Of a DNA stretch of 14,645 nucleotides, positions 1 through 7,612 are shown in pieces (positions within the stretch are counted from its first letter, which is position 1; every line of letters starts with the position of its first letter). The DNA comes from Nitrospirota bacterium (GTDB lineage: Bacteria; Nitrospirota; 9FT-COMBO-42-15; HDB-SIOI813): contig JACROQ010000150.1 in assembly GCA_016214375.1 (NCBI GenBank), positions 1-14,645 on the forward strand, in the 5' to 3' direction. A program made the position numbers and the translations under genes. The notes beneath the pieces are model-generated. The model saw only the letters and a program-made list of their open reading frames with translations, searched no databases and was not told the origin of the DNA.

Positions 1-129
1 CACAAATATGACCTCATCATCGTCGGTGCCACGACCCGCAATATCGTCAAAAGGGTGGTCTCCGGGAATCCGGTGGAGGAGATCCTGAGAGATACGCCCT
101 GTGATGTAATGCTGCTCCATTTTAAATAG
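1..129 (+). CDS. Universal stress protein domain, C-terminal fragment
   Basis: An open frame enters from the left edge and ends at a TAG at 127-129, giving the last 42 residues of a protein. It reads YDLIIVGATTRNIVKR and then a G-N-P-V-E-E-I stretch, ending in a C-D-V-M-L-L strand. This is the usual end of a UspA fold: beta strand 4, the nucleotide-binding loop with the G-(2)-G-(9)-G pattern partly kept, the last helix and beta 5. The rest lies outside the window, so it could be a free-standing stress protein or the tail domain of a larger transporter. The P-type ATPase starts only 9 bp downstream, which suggests co-transcription. Bacterial cation transporters are often accompanied by Usp domains, so a link to ion homeostasis is plausible but inferred. 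Confidence 0.75.
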   Translation, partial: HKYDLIIVGATTRNIVKRVVSGNPVEEILRDTPCDVMLLHFK

Positions 130-138
130 ATTTAACCC

Positions 139-2862
139 ATGGCCATTCAATCGCTCACACAGGAAGAAGTCTACAAGGCCCTTCAGACAGCCCCATCCGG
201 TTTAAACGAGGGTGAGGCAGTTGCAAGGCTGCGGACCTTTGGGCTTAATGAGATCATAGAGACCCGCGGCCCATCCCTTCTCTATACCTTTATCAAACAC
301 CTGACCAACCTCTTTGCCCTTCTCCTCTGGACCGCTGCGATCATTGCCTTTATAGGAGACGCGTTGAAGCCTGGCGAGGGTTTTTTAGTCCTCGGCCTTG
401 CCATCACCGGTGTCATCTTTATAAACGGCGGCTTCGCCTTCTATCAGGAGTACAGTGCAGGAAAGGCCTTTGACGCGCTGAAAAAGCTCCTCCCCTATCT
501 CATTACGATCATCAGGGAAGGGAGGGAGAGGGAGATAAAGGCGGGTGAGGCCGTTCCGGGGGACATCGTGCTCTTAAAAGAGGGGGACAGGGTGCCTGCG
601 GATATCCGGCTCATAGAGTCCGTAGAGATGAAGGTTGATAACTCATCCCTCTCAGGGGAGGCCAATCCTGTCCGGAGGGATGCGTTGCCCCACCCGGATG
701 TGGAATTGACAGAGAGCCTGAATATCGTCTTTGCAGGGACCTCGGTGGTGAGAGGGCAAGGGAGGGGGGTCGTCTTCGCTACCGGGATGAGTACAGAATT
801 CGGAAAGATAGCACGCCTTACCTCAACGGTCGTCAGCGGGATTAGTCCCCTTGAACTTGAGACCATCCGCGTCACCAGGACGATTTCACTGATTGCCATC
901 TCCCTTGGCGTCCTATTTTTTGCGGCAGGAGTCTTTATGGGGAGGGGGTTCTGGGAGAATTTCATATTCGCCCTCGGCATCGTGGTTGCCAATGTTCCTG
1001 AAGGGCTTCTCCCCACAGTCACCTTGTCTCTGGCCATGGCGAGCCAGAGGATGGCAAAAAAGAAGGCCCTTGTAAGGACCCTCACCTCTGTGGAGACCCT
1101 GGGCTCTGTCACGGTCATCTGCACGGATAAGACAGGAACACTGACGCAGAATAAGATGTCGGTGGTCAATCTGTATGTCGATGGGAAACTCCAGGGAGTC
1201 CCGCCAAAAGGTGAGATCACGGACCCCGGCATGGAGAGGCTTATCGAGGGAATCTGTCTCTGTAACGATGCCCATGTCCGGGAAGGTGTCCTGATAGGGG
1301 ACCCTACGGAAAAGGCGCTGATAGAATTTTCGCAGAATTATATCGAGATCGCCCGTCTAACCTCATGTAAACCTCGAATTGCCGAACACCCCTTTGATCC
1401 GTTCAGGAAGTGGATGGCCACCCTCCATAGAGGTACGGACAAAGGGCTAATCTATGTCAAAGGCGCCCCTGAATCTGTATTACCATTGTGCTCCACCTCG
1501 TTCATAGGAGGAGAGGGGGTCCCCTTTGATCATCACAGACAAGGAGAGGCGGCACACGTCCTCGATGAGATGACCGCAAGGGCGCTGAGGGTCCTGGCCG
1601 TTGCCTATCAGGAGTGTGACAACATAGATGCCCTGCCGCAGGATCAGGATTCCGGAGGGGTTCAGCGCCCCGAATGGGAGACCATCGGCAATCTGGTATT
1701 CCTGGGTCTTGTGGGCATGGAGGATCCGCCGAGACCTGAGGTTCCGGAGGCAATCAAGGGCTGCGGGGAGGCCGGGATCAGGATCATCATGGTAACAGGA
1801 GACAATCCTGAGACGGCCAGGGCCATCGGCAGGGAGATCGGGTTATTTACAAATCCGGTTATCATCAAGGGTCCTGACCTTAAAGGGATGCGACATGAGG
1901 ACCTGTTCCGCATCTTTCAGGAAAGGGAGATCGCCTTTGCCCGCGTCACGCCGGAAGACAAGATGACGATTGTATCTGCCTTAAAGGAGCTCGGTGAGGT
2001 CGTCGCCGTTACAGGAGATGGCGTGAATGACGCCCCTGCCCTGAAGAAGGCCGACATCGGCGTGGCCATGGGACTTACAGGGACCGATGTGGCCAAGGAG
2101 GCATCGGACATCATCCTGATGGACGACAACTTTGCAACCATCGTAAAGGCCATTGAGGAGGGACGGACCGTATTTGAAAACATAAAAAAATTCACCACCT
2201 ATATCTTGAGCAGTAATATCCCGGAGATCATCCCCTATATCGCCTATGTGATACTGGGAATACCACTCCCCCTGACAATTATCCAGATACTCGCTGTGGA
2301 CCTGGGAACCGATATGCTGCCTGCCTTAGCCCTTGGGGCAGAGCCCCCTGAACCGGGCATCCTGAAGAGACCGCCAAGGTCTGTCAAAGAGAGGCTCCTC
2401 TCTTTCCCCCTCCTGGCACGGGCCTATCTCTTCCTTGGCCCCATAGAGGCCATCGCCTCCATGACCGGTTTCTTCTGGTTCCTTTCGATCAGCGGCTGGC
2501 GCTGGGGAGATGCCCTCTCCACCCATGACCCGATCTATCTCAAGGCGACGACCATATGCCTCACAGGGATTATTGTCACGCAGGTGGCAAACGTCCTGGT
2601 CTGCCGCTCACGGCTCCTCTCCGTATCCTCGCTCCCGCTCAGGACCAACTGGCTGATCCCCCTGGGGATCGCCATTGAACTCACCCTCCTCGCCCTGATC
2701 GTCTACACCTCTCCCGGCAATGCCATCGTGGGGACCACCCCAATTCCCGTGATGGCTTGGCTCTTCTTTATCCCATTCGCCCTGCTGCTGCTCGGCTTCG
2801 AGGAGGTGAGAAAGTTTGTGGTAAGAAAATGGTACAATATAGTAGCAAAGACTACAATTTAG
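139..2862 (+). CDS. P-type cation-transporting ATPase, Na,K-ATPase-like class (IIC)
   Basis: A 907-residue membrane pump complete in one chain. Domains in order: cation-ATPase N-terminal region (1-50), TM1-2 (about 55-105), actuator domain with SGEA in place of TGES (172-175), TM3-4 with VANVPEGLL (283-291), phosphorylation motif DKTGTLT with Asp330, nucleotide domain with KGAPE (441-445), hinge motifs TGDNP (553-557) and TGDGVND (625-631), then TM5-10. The membrane motifs decide the class: SSNIPE (691-696) in TM5 and DLGTDMLPA (721-729) in TM6 match the Na,K/H,K-ATPase alpha subunit. SERCA-type pumps have N-x-x-T-D at the TM6 position. Equivalents of the Na,K ligands Glu327, Ser775, Asn776, Glu779, Asp804, Asp808 and Glu954 are Glu288, Ser692, Asn693, Glu696, Asp721, Asp725 and Glu847. 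The Asp926 position reads Asn818. No beta subunit gene is visible. The ATG at 139 has no clear Shine-Dalgarno sequence, which fits translation coupled to the preceding gene. The transported ion is inferred (Na+ and/or K+). Confidence 0.93.
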   Translation: MAIQSLTQEEVYKALQTAPSGLNEGEAVARLRTFGLNEIIETRGPSLLYTFIKHLTNLFALLLWTAAIIAFIGDALKPGEGFLVLGLAITGVIFINGGFAFYQEYSAGKAFDALKKLLPYLITIIREGREREIKAGEAVPGDIVLLKEGDRVPADIRLIESVEMKVDNSSLSGEANPVRRDALPHPDVELTESLNIVFAGTSVVRGQGRGVVFATGMSTEFGKIARLTSTVVSGISPLELETIRVTRTISLIAISLGVLFFAAGVFMGRGFWENFIFALGIVVANVPEGLLPTVTLSLAMASQRMAKKKALVRTLTSVETLGSVTVICTDKTGTLTQNKMSVVNLYVDGKLQGVPPKGEITDPGMERLIEGICLCNDAHVREGVLIGDPTEKALIEFSQNYIEIARLTSCKPRIAEHPFDPFRKWMATLHRGTDKGLIYVKGAPESVLPLCSTSFIGGEGVPFDHHRQGEAAHVLDEMTARALRVLAVAYQECDNIDALPQDQDSGGVQRPEWETIGNLVFLGLVGMEDPPRPEVPEAIKGCGEAGIRIIMVTGDNPETARAIGREIGLFTNPVIIKGPDLKGMRHEDLFRIFQEREIAFARVTPEDKMTIVSALKELGEVVAVTGDGVNDAPALKKADIGVAMGLTGTDVAKEASDIILMDDNFATIVKAIEEGRTVFENIKKFTTYILSSNIPEIIPYIAYVILGIPLPLTIIQILAVDLGTDMLPALALGAEPPEPGILKRPPRSVKERLLSFPLLARAYLFLGPIEAIASMTGFFWFLSISGWRWGDALSTHDPIYLKATTICLTGIIVTQVANVLVCRSRLLSVSSLPLRTNWLIPLGIAIELTLLALIVYTSPGNAIVGTTPIPVMAWLFFIPFALLLLGFEEVRKFVVRKWYNIVAKTTI

Positions 2863-3022
2863 TGCGCTGAATACCCCGTTAAATCCACTTCCTGTGAGCC
2901 CCATTACTGATATATTCCTTTTATATCAATAGAATATGATTAGCCGCACCCTTTGGCAAGCCTTTTGAAATATAAAGTTGAAATAGAAAAAAGGCAGAGG
3001 GGGATTTGATCGCGGGGAAGAT

Positions 3023-3167
3023 TAGCAGGCTGCTGAAAAAGTCTCTCAGTTTGTCATCCTGAGCGAAGCGAAGGATCTGATCCCCTAAAAAAGACGAGTT
3101 ATCAGATTCTTCGTCGCCTCCGGCTCCTCAGAATGACAGGACGCTGGATTTTTTCAGCAGCCTGTTA
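3023..3167. repeat. Palindromic repeat element A (MITE-like)
   Basis: The 337-bp gap between the ATPase and nirB is mostly filled by this 145-bp palindrome. Its ends are 18-bp inverted repeats: tagcaggctgctgaaaaa at 3023-3040 and the complement of taacaggctgctgaaaaa at 3150-3167, with one mismatch. The interior carries a second inverted pair of 'cctgagcgaagcgaagga' type (from about 3058) answered by 'tcttcgtcgcctccgg' type (from about 3108), so the whole unit can fold into one long imperfect hairpin. There is no ORF inside, so it would be non-autonomous. A hairpin of this size could also act as a transcription terminator. The interior core is shared with elements C and D, while the ends match element B. 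The remainder of the gap (2863-3022) shows no gene. Confidence 0.85.
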
Positions 3168-3199
3168 GGACAAGACGGGATTTGATCGAGGATTTTCAA

Positions 3200-5584
3200 A
3201 TGAAAACAAGCGAGCGTCTGATTGTCATAGGAAACGGGATGGCCGGTGTGGCAACCGTCGAGCACCTCCTTGCCAGGAGGAGCGATGTTGCGGTTACGAT
3301 ATTCGGCTCTGAACCCCATATCAACTATAACCGCGTCCTCCTCTCCTCGGTCCTTGCAGGGGAAGCGGGCTTTGAGGATATCATCCTGAACCCCTTGGCC
3401 TGGTATGAGCAACACGGGATCGAACTCCATCTCAACGCCACGGTGAGCAGGATTGATCTCAACGGGAAGAGTATCATCACAGAGAAAGGCAATCCATACC
3501 CCTTTGACAAACTCCTCATCGCCACTGGGAGCATCCCCTTTATACCCCCTATCAAGGGGATACAGACCGATGGCGTACTGATCCCCGGGGTCTTCACCTT
3601 CAGGAATATCGAAGACACCCAGTCCATGATCCATTGGGCACAGAAGAGCAGGAAGGCCATCGTGATCGGCGGCGGACTGCTGGGCATCGAGGCCGCAGGT
3701 GGATTGATCAGGCAGGGGGTAGATGTAACGATCGTCCACCTCGTAGACCGTCTCATGGAGATGCAGGTGGATGCCGCAGGTTCAGAGATCCTGAAGCGAG
3801 AGGTCTCCAGATTAGGGATTCAGGTCGTCCTTGGATCTTGCGCAGATGAAGTGATTACGGGCAACGGACTTCTGGAGGCGCTGCATTTTACGGACGGCAG
3901 TGTCCGCGAGGCAGATATGATTGTGATTGCCACAGGGATACGCCCCAATGTGCACCTATCTAAGGACGCCGGTCTCTCCGTGAACCGGGGAATCCTTGTC
4001 AATGACGCGATGCAGACCAGTCATCCTGATATCTATGCCGTTGGGGAGTGCGTAGAACATCGGGGAACGATCTACGGCATCGTAGCCCCCCTGATGGAGC
4101 AGGCCAGGGTGGCGGCCGAGGCCATTGCCGGTGGAACCGGCATCCGGTATGAAGGCTCTGTCGTCGCAACGAAGCTTAAGGTCGCGGGGATCCCCCTCGC
4201 CTCCATCGGCAACATCCAGGGCAAGATAGGATGCGAAGAGATCGTCTATAGCGACCCGGGGGCCGCCATCTATAAAAAGCTGGTAATCTCAGGGGGAAGG
4301 ATGGTGGGGGCTATCCTGCTTGGGGACCTGGATGGATACAGCAGGTATCTTGGGCACATCCAGCATCAGGAGGATATCTCACTCCAGAGAAAGACCCTCC
4401 TCACGGGTCAGCCCCAGGGCGCGGCTTCGATAGCCTCCATGCCGGATGAGGCCGTCATCTGCGGGTGCAAAGGAATCAGTAAGGGAACAATCATCAACGC
4501 CATCGAGGAACATCAACTGACCAGCATCAAAGAGGTCTCTGAAAAAACCAGGGCATGCACATCCTGCAAGGGGTGCGCACCCCTGATTGAGCAGATACTG
4601 CAGGAGGTCCTGGGTGGTGAGTATGTCAAACAGGATCGGCCTTCTCATCTCTGTGACTGCATCCCGATGGTCTGGGAGGATATCCGTGAGGAGGTGATTG
4701 CCCGTGGACTGAAGTCTGTGAACACCATTCTAACGGCAGTAGGAAATGGTATTGGATGCGATACCTGCAGGCCGGCCCTCAGTTACATGCTTACAGAACT
4801 CTATATAGATGCCTATGAAAAGGAGTTCGATGCCCTCCTTGTCAATGACCAGTTCCATGCCAATATCCAGAAGGACGGGACCTTCTCGGTCGTCCCCAGG
4901 ATCTATGGAGGGGTGACAACCCCGGAACAGCTCCGGCGAATCGCCGACGTGGCAGAGAAGTACCAGGTCCCTATGGTCAAGATCACCGGGTCCCAGCGGA
5001 TAGACCTCTTAGGGATCCCAGGGGAGCGCCTCCCGTCGGTATGGACAGAGCTTGGGATGTCTTCCGGACATGCCTATACAAAGGACGTCAGGACCTGCAA
5101 GACCTGTGTGGGAGATGCCTTTTGCCGCTTCGGTGTCCAGGACTCCACCACACTGGGGATCTTAATGGAAATTAAATTTCAGGGGATCCCATGTCCTGGA
5201 AAGATCAAGATGGCAGTCTCCGGGTGTCCGAGGAACTGCGCTGAGGCAGGGATCAAGGACATCGGGGTCGTGGGGATTCAGACCGGATGGGAGATCTATG
5301 TTGGAGGGAATGGAGGCGTGAAACCGAGGATTGCGGACCTTCTTACAACCGTCAAGACCCGAGAGGAGGTATTGGATGTTACAGGGCTCTTTATCCAGTA
5401 CTACCGGGAAAACGCGAGATGGCAGGAGCGGACCAGCCACTTCATAGAACGGGTTGGGATAGACCATGTCCGTGAGGTCCTCTTGAAGGACAAGCTTGGG
5501 ATCGCAGGACGTTTAAGAGAACGGATCAATGAGGTGGCGGCGGCCTACAAAGACCCCTGGGCAGAAAGTCTAACAGGCTGCTGA
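3200..5584 (+). CDS. nirB: Nitrite reductase [NAD(P)H] large subunit, NirB-type
   Basis: A 794-residue siroheme nitrite reductase large subunit, cytoplasmic, passing electrons from NAD(P)H through FAD and iron-sulfur centres to reduce nitrite to ammonium. Visible parts: FAD loop GNGMAG (11-16) followed by NYNRVLLSSVL; NAD loop GGGLLGIE (157-164); two BFD-like [2Fe-2S] domains, the first with Cys421/423 and Cys456/459, the second with Cys485/487 and Cys520/523; then the nitrite/sulfite reductase half with the siroheme-[4Fe-4S] ligands CVGDAFC (636-642) and GCPRNC (675-680). I chose the ATG at 3200 because gagg (3188-3191) lies 8 bp before it; an in-frame TTG at 3182 is weaker. The last residues (TGC) and the TGA stop are encoded by the arm of repeat element B, so the native end has been replaced by a few residues. 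No nirD small subunit follows. Whether the role is assimilatory or dissimilatory cannot be told from sequence alone. Confidence 0.93.
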   Translation: MKTSERLIVIGNGMAGVATVEHLLARRSDVAVTIFGSEPHINYNRVLLSSVLAGEAGFEDIILNPLAWYEQHGIELHLNATVSRIDLNGKSIITEKGNPYPFDKLLIATGSIPFIPPIKGIQTDGVLIPGVFTFRNIEDTQSMIHWAQKSRKAIVIGGGLLGIEAAGGLIRQGVDVTIVHLVDRLMEMQVDAAGSEILKREVSRLGIQVVLGSCADEVITGNGLLEALHFTDGSVREADMIVIATGIRPNVHLSKDAGLSVNRGILVNDAMQTSHPDIYAVGECVEHRGTIYGIVAPLMEQARVAAEAIAGGTGIRYEGSVVATKLKVAGIPLASIGNIQGKIGCEEIVYSDPGAAIYKKLVISGGRMVGAILLGDLDGYSRYLGHIQHQEDISLQRKTLLTGQPQGAASIASMPDEAVICGCKGISKGTIINAIEEHQLTSIKEVSEKTRACTSCKGCAPLIEQILQEVLGGEYVKQDRPSHLCDCIPMVWEDIREEVIARGLKSVNTILTAVGNGIGCDTCRPALSYMLTELYIDAYEKEFDALLVNDQFHANIQKDGTFSVVPRIYGGVTTPEQLRRIADVAEKYQVPMVKITGSQRIDLLGIPGERLPSVWTELGMSSGHAYTKDVRTCKTCVGDAFCRFGVQDSTTLGILMEIKFQGIPCPGKIKMAVSGCPRNCAEAGIKDIGVVGIQTGWEIYVGGNGGVKPRIADLLTTVKTREEVLDVTGLFIQYYRENARWQERTSHFIERVGIDHVREVLLKDKLGIAGRLRERINEVAAAYKDPWAESLTGC

Positions 5585-5655
5585 AAAAGGCATGGAATGC
5601 CCAAGATTGTCATTCTGACCCTGAACAAAGTGAAGGGGAAGAATCTGATACACAA
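5571..5655. repeat. Half copy of palindromic repeat (element B)
   Basis: taacaggctgctgaaaaa (5571-5588) is an exact copy of the right terminal repeat of element A in reverse complement. It is followed by a core 'ttgtcattctga...gaagaatctga' at about 5607-5648, as in the left halves of the other elements. The matching right half is missing: the sequence runs straight into the cut end of hsdS near 5663-5668. The TGA stop of nirB (5582-5584) lies inside the terminal repeat. The element therefore abuts a gene end on one side and a deletion breakpoint on the other. Confidence 0.75.
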
Positions 5656-5662
5656 TGCGTTA

Positions 5663-6133
5663 CTAAGAAGCACGTACTGAAATTAAAATATCCCCTTTTT
5701 GTGCCAGCTTTGTTGGAGAGGTACACCAGTAGCGAGGCGTAGGATGAATTTTGCCGAAGTCAGCTTTGCCTTGGTAAAAGGGCATCCCCTCCTGGTGCTG
5801 ATTATAAAACTCAGAACTCGGCGACTGGCCCATTTCAACGTAGGCAATATCCTCTATGCTAACCCACGTCCATGCTCCCGGAAGATTAAACCGTTCATTT
5901 ATTACATTTATCGTCAGAAAAGTCCTTGCATGTCCGCTCTCTCCTGTTTGTATAATTCGCTTTTTCTCAGCCCCAATCCGCTTCAATAACTCCGCTGCCG
6001 ATTCATCCGCCGGATCCTGCTCCACAAGCTTCCCCCGAACAGCCAGATCGAAAATAAACCTCCGCAGGCGCGGCACCGCATCCGGCGTATCAATCAGGCG
6101 ATCAAAGTTCTGCAATAGCCTTTCAGGGTTCAT
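5663..6133 (-). pseudogene. hsdS: Truncated type I restriction specificity subunit (HsdS fragment)
   Basis: 156 residues remain of a protein that is usually around 400 or more. The start, with NFDRLIDTPDAVPRLRRFI and then DLAVRGKLVEQDP, is the N-terminal helix and linker typical of one HsdS group. It is followed by the opening of the first target-recognition domain (VEMGQSPSS, MPFYQGKADFG). The frame ends at GDILISVRA-S-stop; intact proteins continue as RAPVG or similar, so the break falls at this conserved point (about 5666). The second recognition domain is absent and no hsdM or hsdR is in the window. The gene starts 6 bp after the end of the DUF1016 gene, which fits the known habit of YhcG genes sitting inside type I loci. 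It cannot give a functional specificity subunit. The breakpoint lies beside the half repeat B, suggesting loss by repeat-mediated deletion (inference). Confidence 0.85.
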
Positions 6134-6139
6134 TGGTCT

Positions 6140-7141
6140 TTATTCCCCAGCCTCTCTCATCTGCTCCTCGATAAACCGTTGCATCTCCTCTTTCTTGGGG
6201 AGTTCGAGCTGATATTTGGATACGAAAAGGCCGTTATCCATTCCGGCAAGGGCGTATTCTACAAGCGCATGCTCCTTACTGGTACAGAGGAGAATGCCAA
6301 CCGGAGGGTTGTCGCCGGTGCTCATTATGTTCTTCTTATACCAGCTTACATACGTATTGAGCTGGCCGATGTTTTCATGGCTGAATTCTGCCTGCTTCAG
6401 TTCCACCAGCACATGACATTTGAGGATGCGATGGTAAAACACAAGATCAACAAAGTTGTGAATTTTGCCAATCAGAATACGCTTTTGCCGGGCCTCAAAA
6501 CAGAAGCCATGCCCCGGCTCCAGAAGGAACTCCTGAAGTTTGTCCAGCAGTTGGTCCTCCAGTGCTGATTCACTCATAACCTCTTTGGATTTCAGCCCGA
6601 GAAATTCAAAGATATAGGGATCGCGGATATTCAGCTTCGGCTCGGTTGTTTCAGCGCTGGACCGTGCAAGTTCGGCGAGCTTTTTCTTGTCTTTGGACAG
6701 CCCGGAGCGTTCAAAGTACAGGCTGTTGATCTGACGCTTGAGTTCACGAACCGACCAGTTGCCGCGGCTGCACTCGATCTCGTAGAAGGATCGCTTAGTA
6801 TCGTCATCTACATCCACAAGCAGTTTGAACATGCTATAAGACAGGCGGTTGAACAAATTTTCCGGATGTCGAATAAATTGTGCTGACGCTGTTGGCATTT
6901 TTTCAACAGCCTTTACAACTCCTTGCGGTAACAGGTTTTGGAATTGTGCCGACACTGTCTGCACAATTTGCGGATATGTCCGGTAAAACTTGAGGTAATC
7001 ATAAAGCTGCCGCCGGTTGCAGTTGCTGACTTTATATTGCCTTAGCTCATTAGCCAATTCAGACAAAAGCTTGTCCCCATATCCGGCCCTGTCCGTACCT
7101 CGCAGCTCAAATTCAGCAATGTAAAAACCGTAAGCGTCTAA
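6140..7141 (-). pseudogene. 5'-truncated YhcG/DUF1016-family nuclease
   Basis: The family combines an N-terminal DUF1016 helical domain with a C-terminal PD-(D/E)XK nuclease domain. Here the C-terminal part is complete: YIFEFLGLKS, ESALEDQLLDKLQEFLLE, then DLVFYHRILKCHVLVELK, which holds the D...E-x-K nuclease signature, and the final helix. A TTG at 7066 would give 308 residues. The conserved family sequence continues upstream of it in the same frame (AEFELRGTDRAGYGDKL at about 7067-7117) until an in-frame stop at 7142-7144, with no start codon. The first few dozen residues of DUF1016_N are therefore missing, lost where the IS66 remnant begins 10-15 bp away. It is probably non-functional or translated only from an internal start. 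Proteins of this family are often found within type I restriction loci, and hsdS follows after 6 bp. Confidence 0.8.
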
Positions 7142-7153
7142 TTAACCACACCC

Positions 7154-7354
7154 TCAGAACTTCATGTTTGTAATGGTATCCCGATCCACATACTGAGGCA
7201 GGAGTGCCTTGTAATCTGCTTCCACCTCAGCCATCGGCAGCCGTTCAAAGAGATACCGAAGATATCGGTATGGTTCTAGATCGTTGGCCTTTGCGGTCTC
7301 TCTTACTCCCTTTTTATCGCTTCCCACTCTATCACCGAAGAAGAACGCCCCCCT
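7154..7354 (-). mobile_element. IS66-family transposase, C-terminal remnant
   Basis: The minus strand encodes ETAKANDLEPYRYLRYLFER followed by LPMAEVEADYKALLP and a stop at 7154-7156. This is the highly conserved end of IS66 transposases (ETAKANGLEPY...LLP). Just before it the frame reads GAFFFGDRVGSDKKGVR, a poor relative of the usual G-R-K-N-W...S-D-T-P-K-G stretch. About ten residues that normally precede ETAKAN appear deleted. A stop interrupts the frame at 7355-7357. Only about 65 of the roughly 500 residues remain and no terminal inverted repeat was found. It marks an old insertion at the edge of the accessory block and probably removed the start of the neighbouring DUF1016 gene. Confidence 0.75.
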
Positions 7355-7612
7355 TCAACCTACCCCCATCACAAGCATCTCGCCAGCAGCATCGTTGTAT
7401 CTAACCCTCCCGGATTGTCCGATATCTTGCAAGAGATAAGCCTCTACATCACACGGTAAGATATGAATAGCAGAATAGGGGCTCAACCATACCTCCACGG
7501 ATATTCAATTCTGAGCGGTCTTGTCATGAAGATAGCTATCACAGATTATATCTTAAAATTTCAAGACCCCTCAGTCTTTTCCCTATTAGGTATGGCATCC
7601 CCTGAATTCGGG
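7355..7612. other. Non-coding stretch between IS66 remnant and first cassette-like gene
   Basis: I see no convincing gene here. A 47-codon minus-strand frame (7358-7498, GTG start, no Shine-Dalgarno) shares the frame of the IS66 remnant, but I do not recognise it. A short inverted repeat (aagac/gtctt at about 7562-7577) followed by an A/T run could be a weak terminator for the minus-strand gene. An attC-type core heptamer (ATCTAAC, plus strand) is at 7399-7405; it is 220 bp from the next one at 7612-7618, longer than a usual attC. Confidence 0.4.

Noticed and set aside
495..1232. Long open frame on the minus strand opposite the P-type ATPase
   Set aside because: Low-complexity Ser/Thr/Pro-rich translation with no recognisable domain; it lies fully inside a strongly conserved gene on the plus strand.
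139..2862. Calcium (SERCA/PMR1-type) pump as an alternative identity
   Set aside because: TM6 reads DLGTDMLPA and TM5 SSNIPE, which are Na,K-ATPase-class motifs; SERCA-type pumps have N-x-x-T-D in TM6.
3128..3739. Minus-strand frames of 140-200 codons opposite the start of nirB
   Set aside because: Shadow frames of a conserved gene, with no motif and no Shine-Dalgarno sequence.
3200..5584. Assimilatory sulfite reductase as an alternative identity
   Set aside because: The N-terminal FAD/NAD oxidoreductase and the two BFD domains are the NirB architecture, not that of a sulfite reductase hemoprotein.
7358..7498. 47-codon minus-strand frame next to the IS66 remnant
   Set aside because: GTG start without Shine-Dalgarno, no recognised similarity, and located in decayed DNA; not enough to call a gene.
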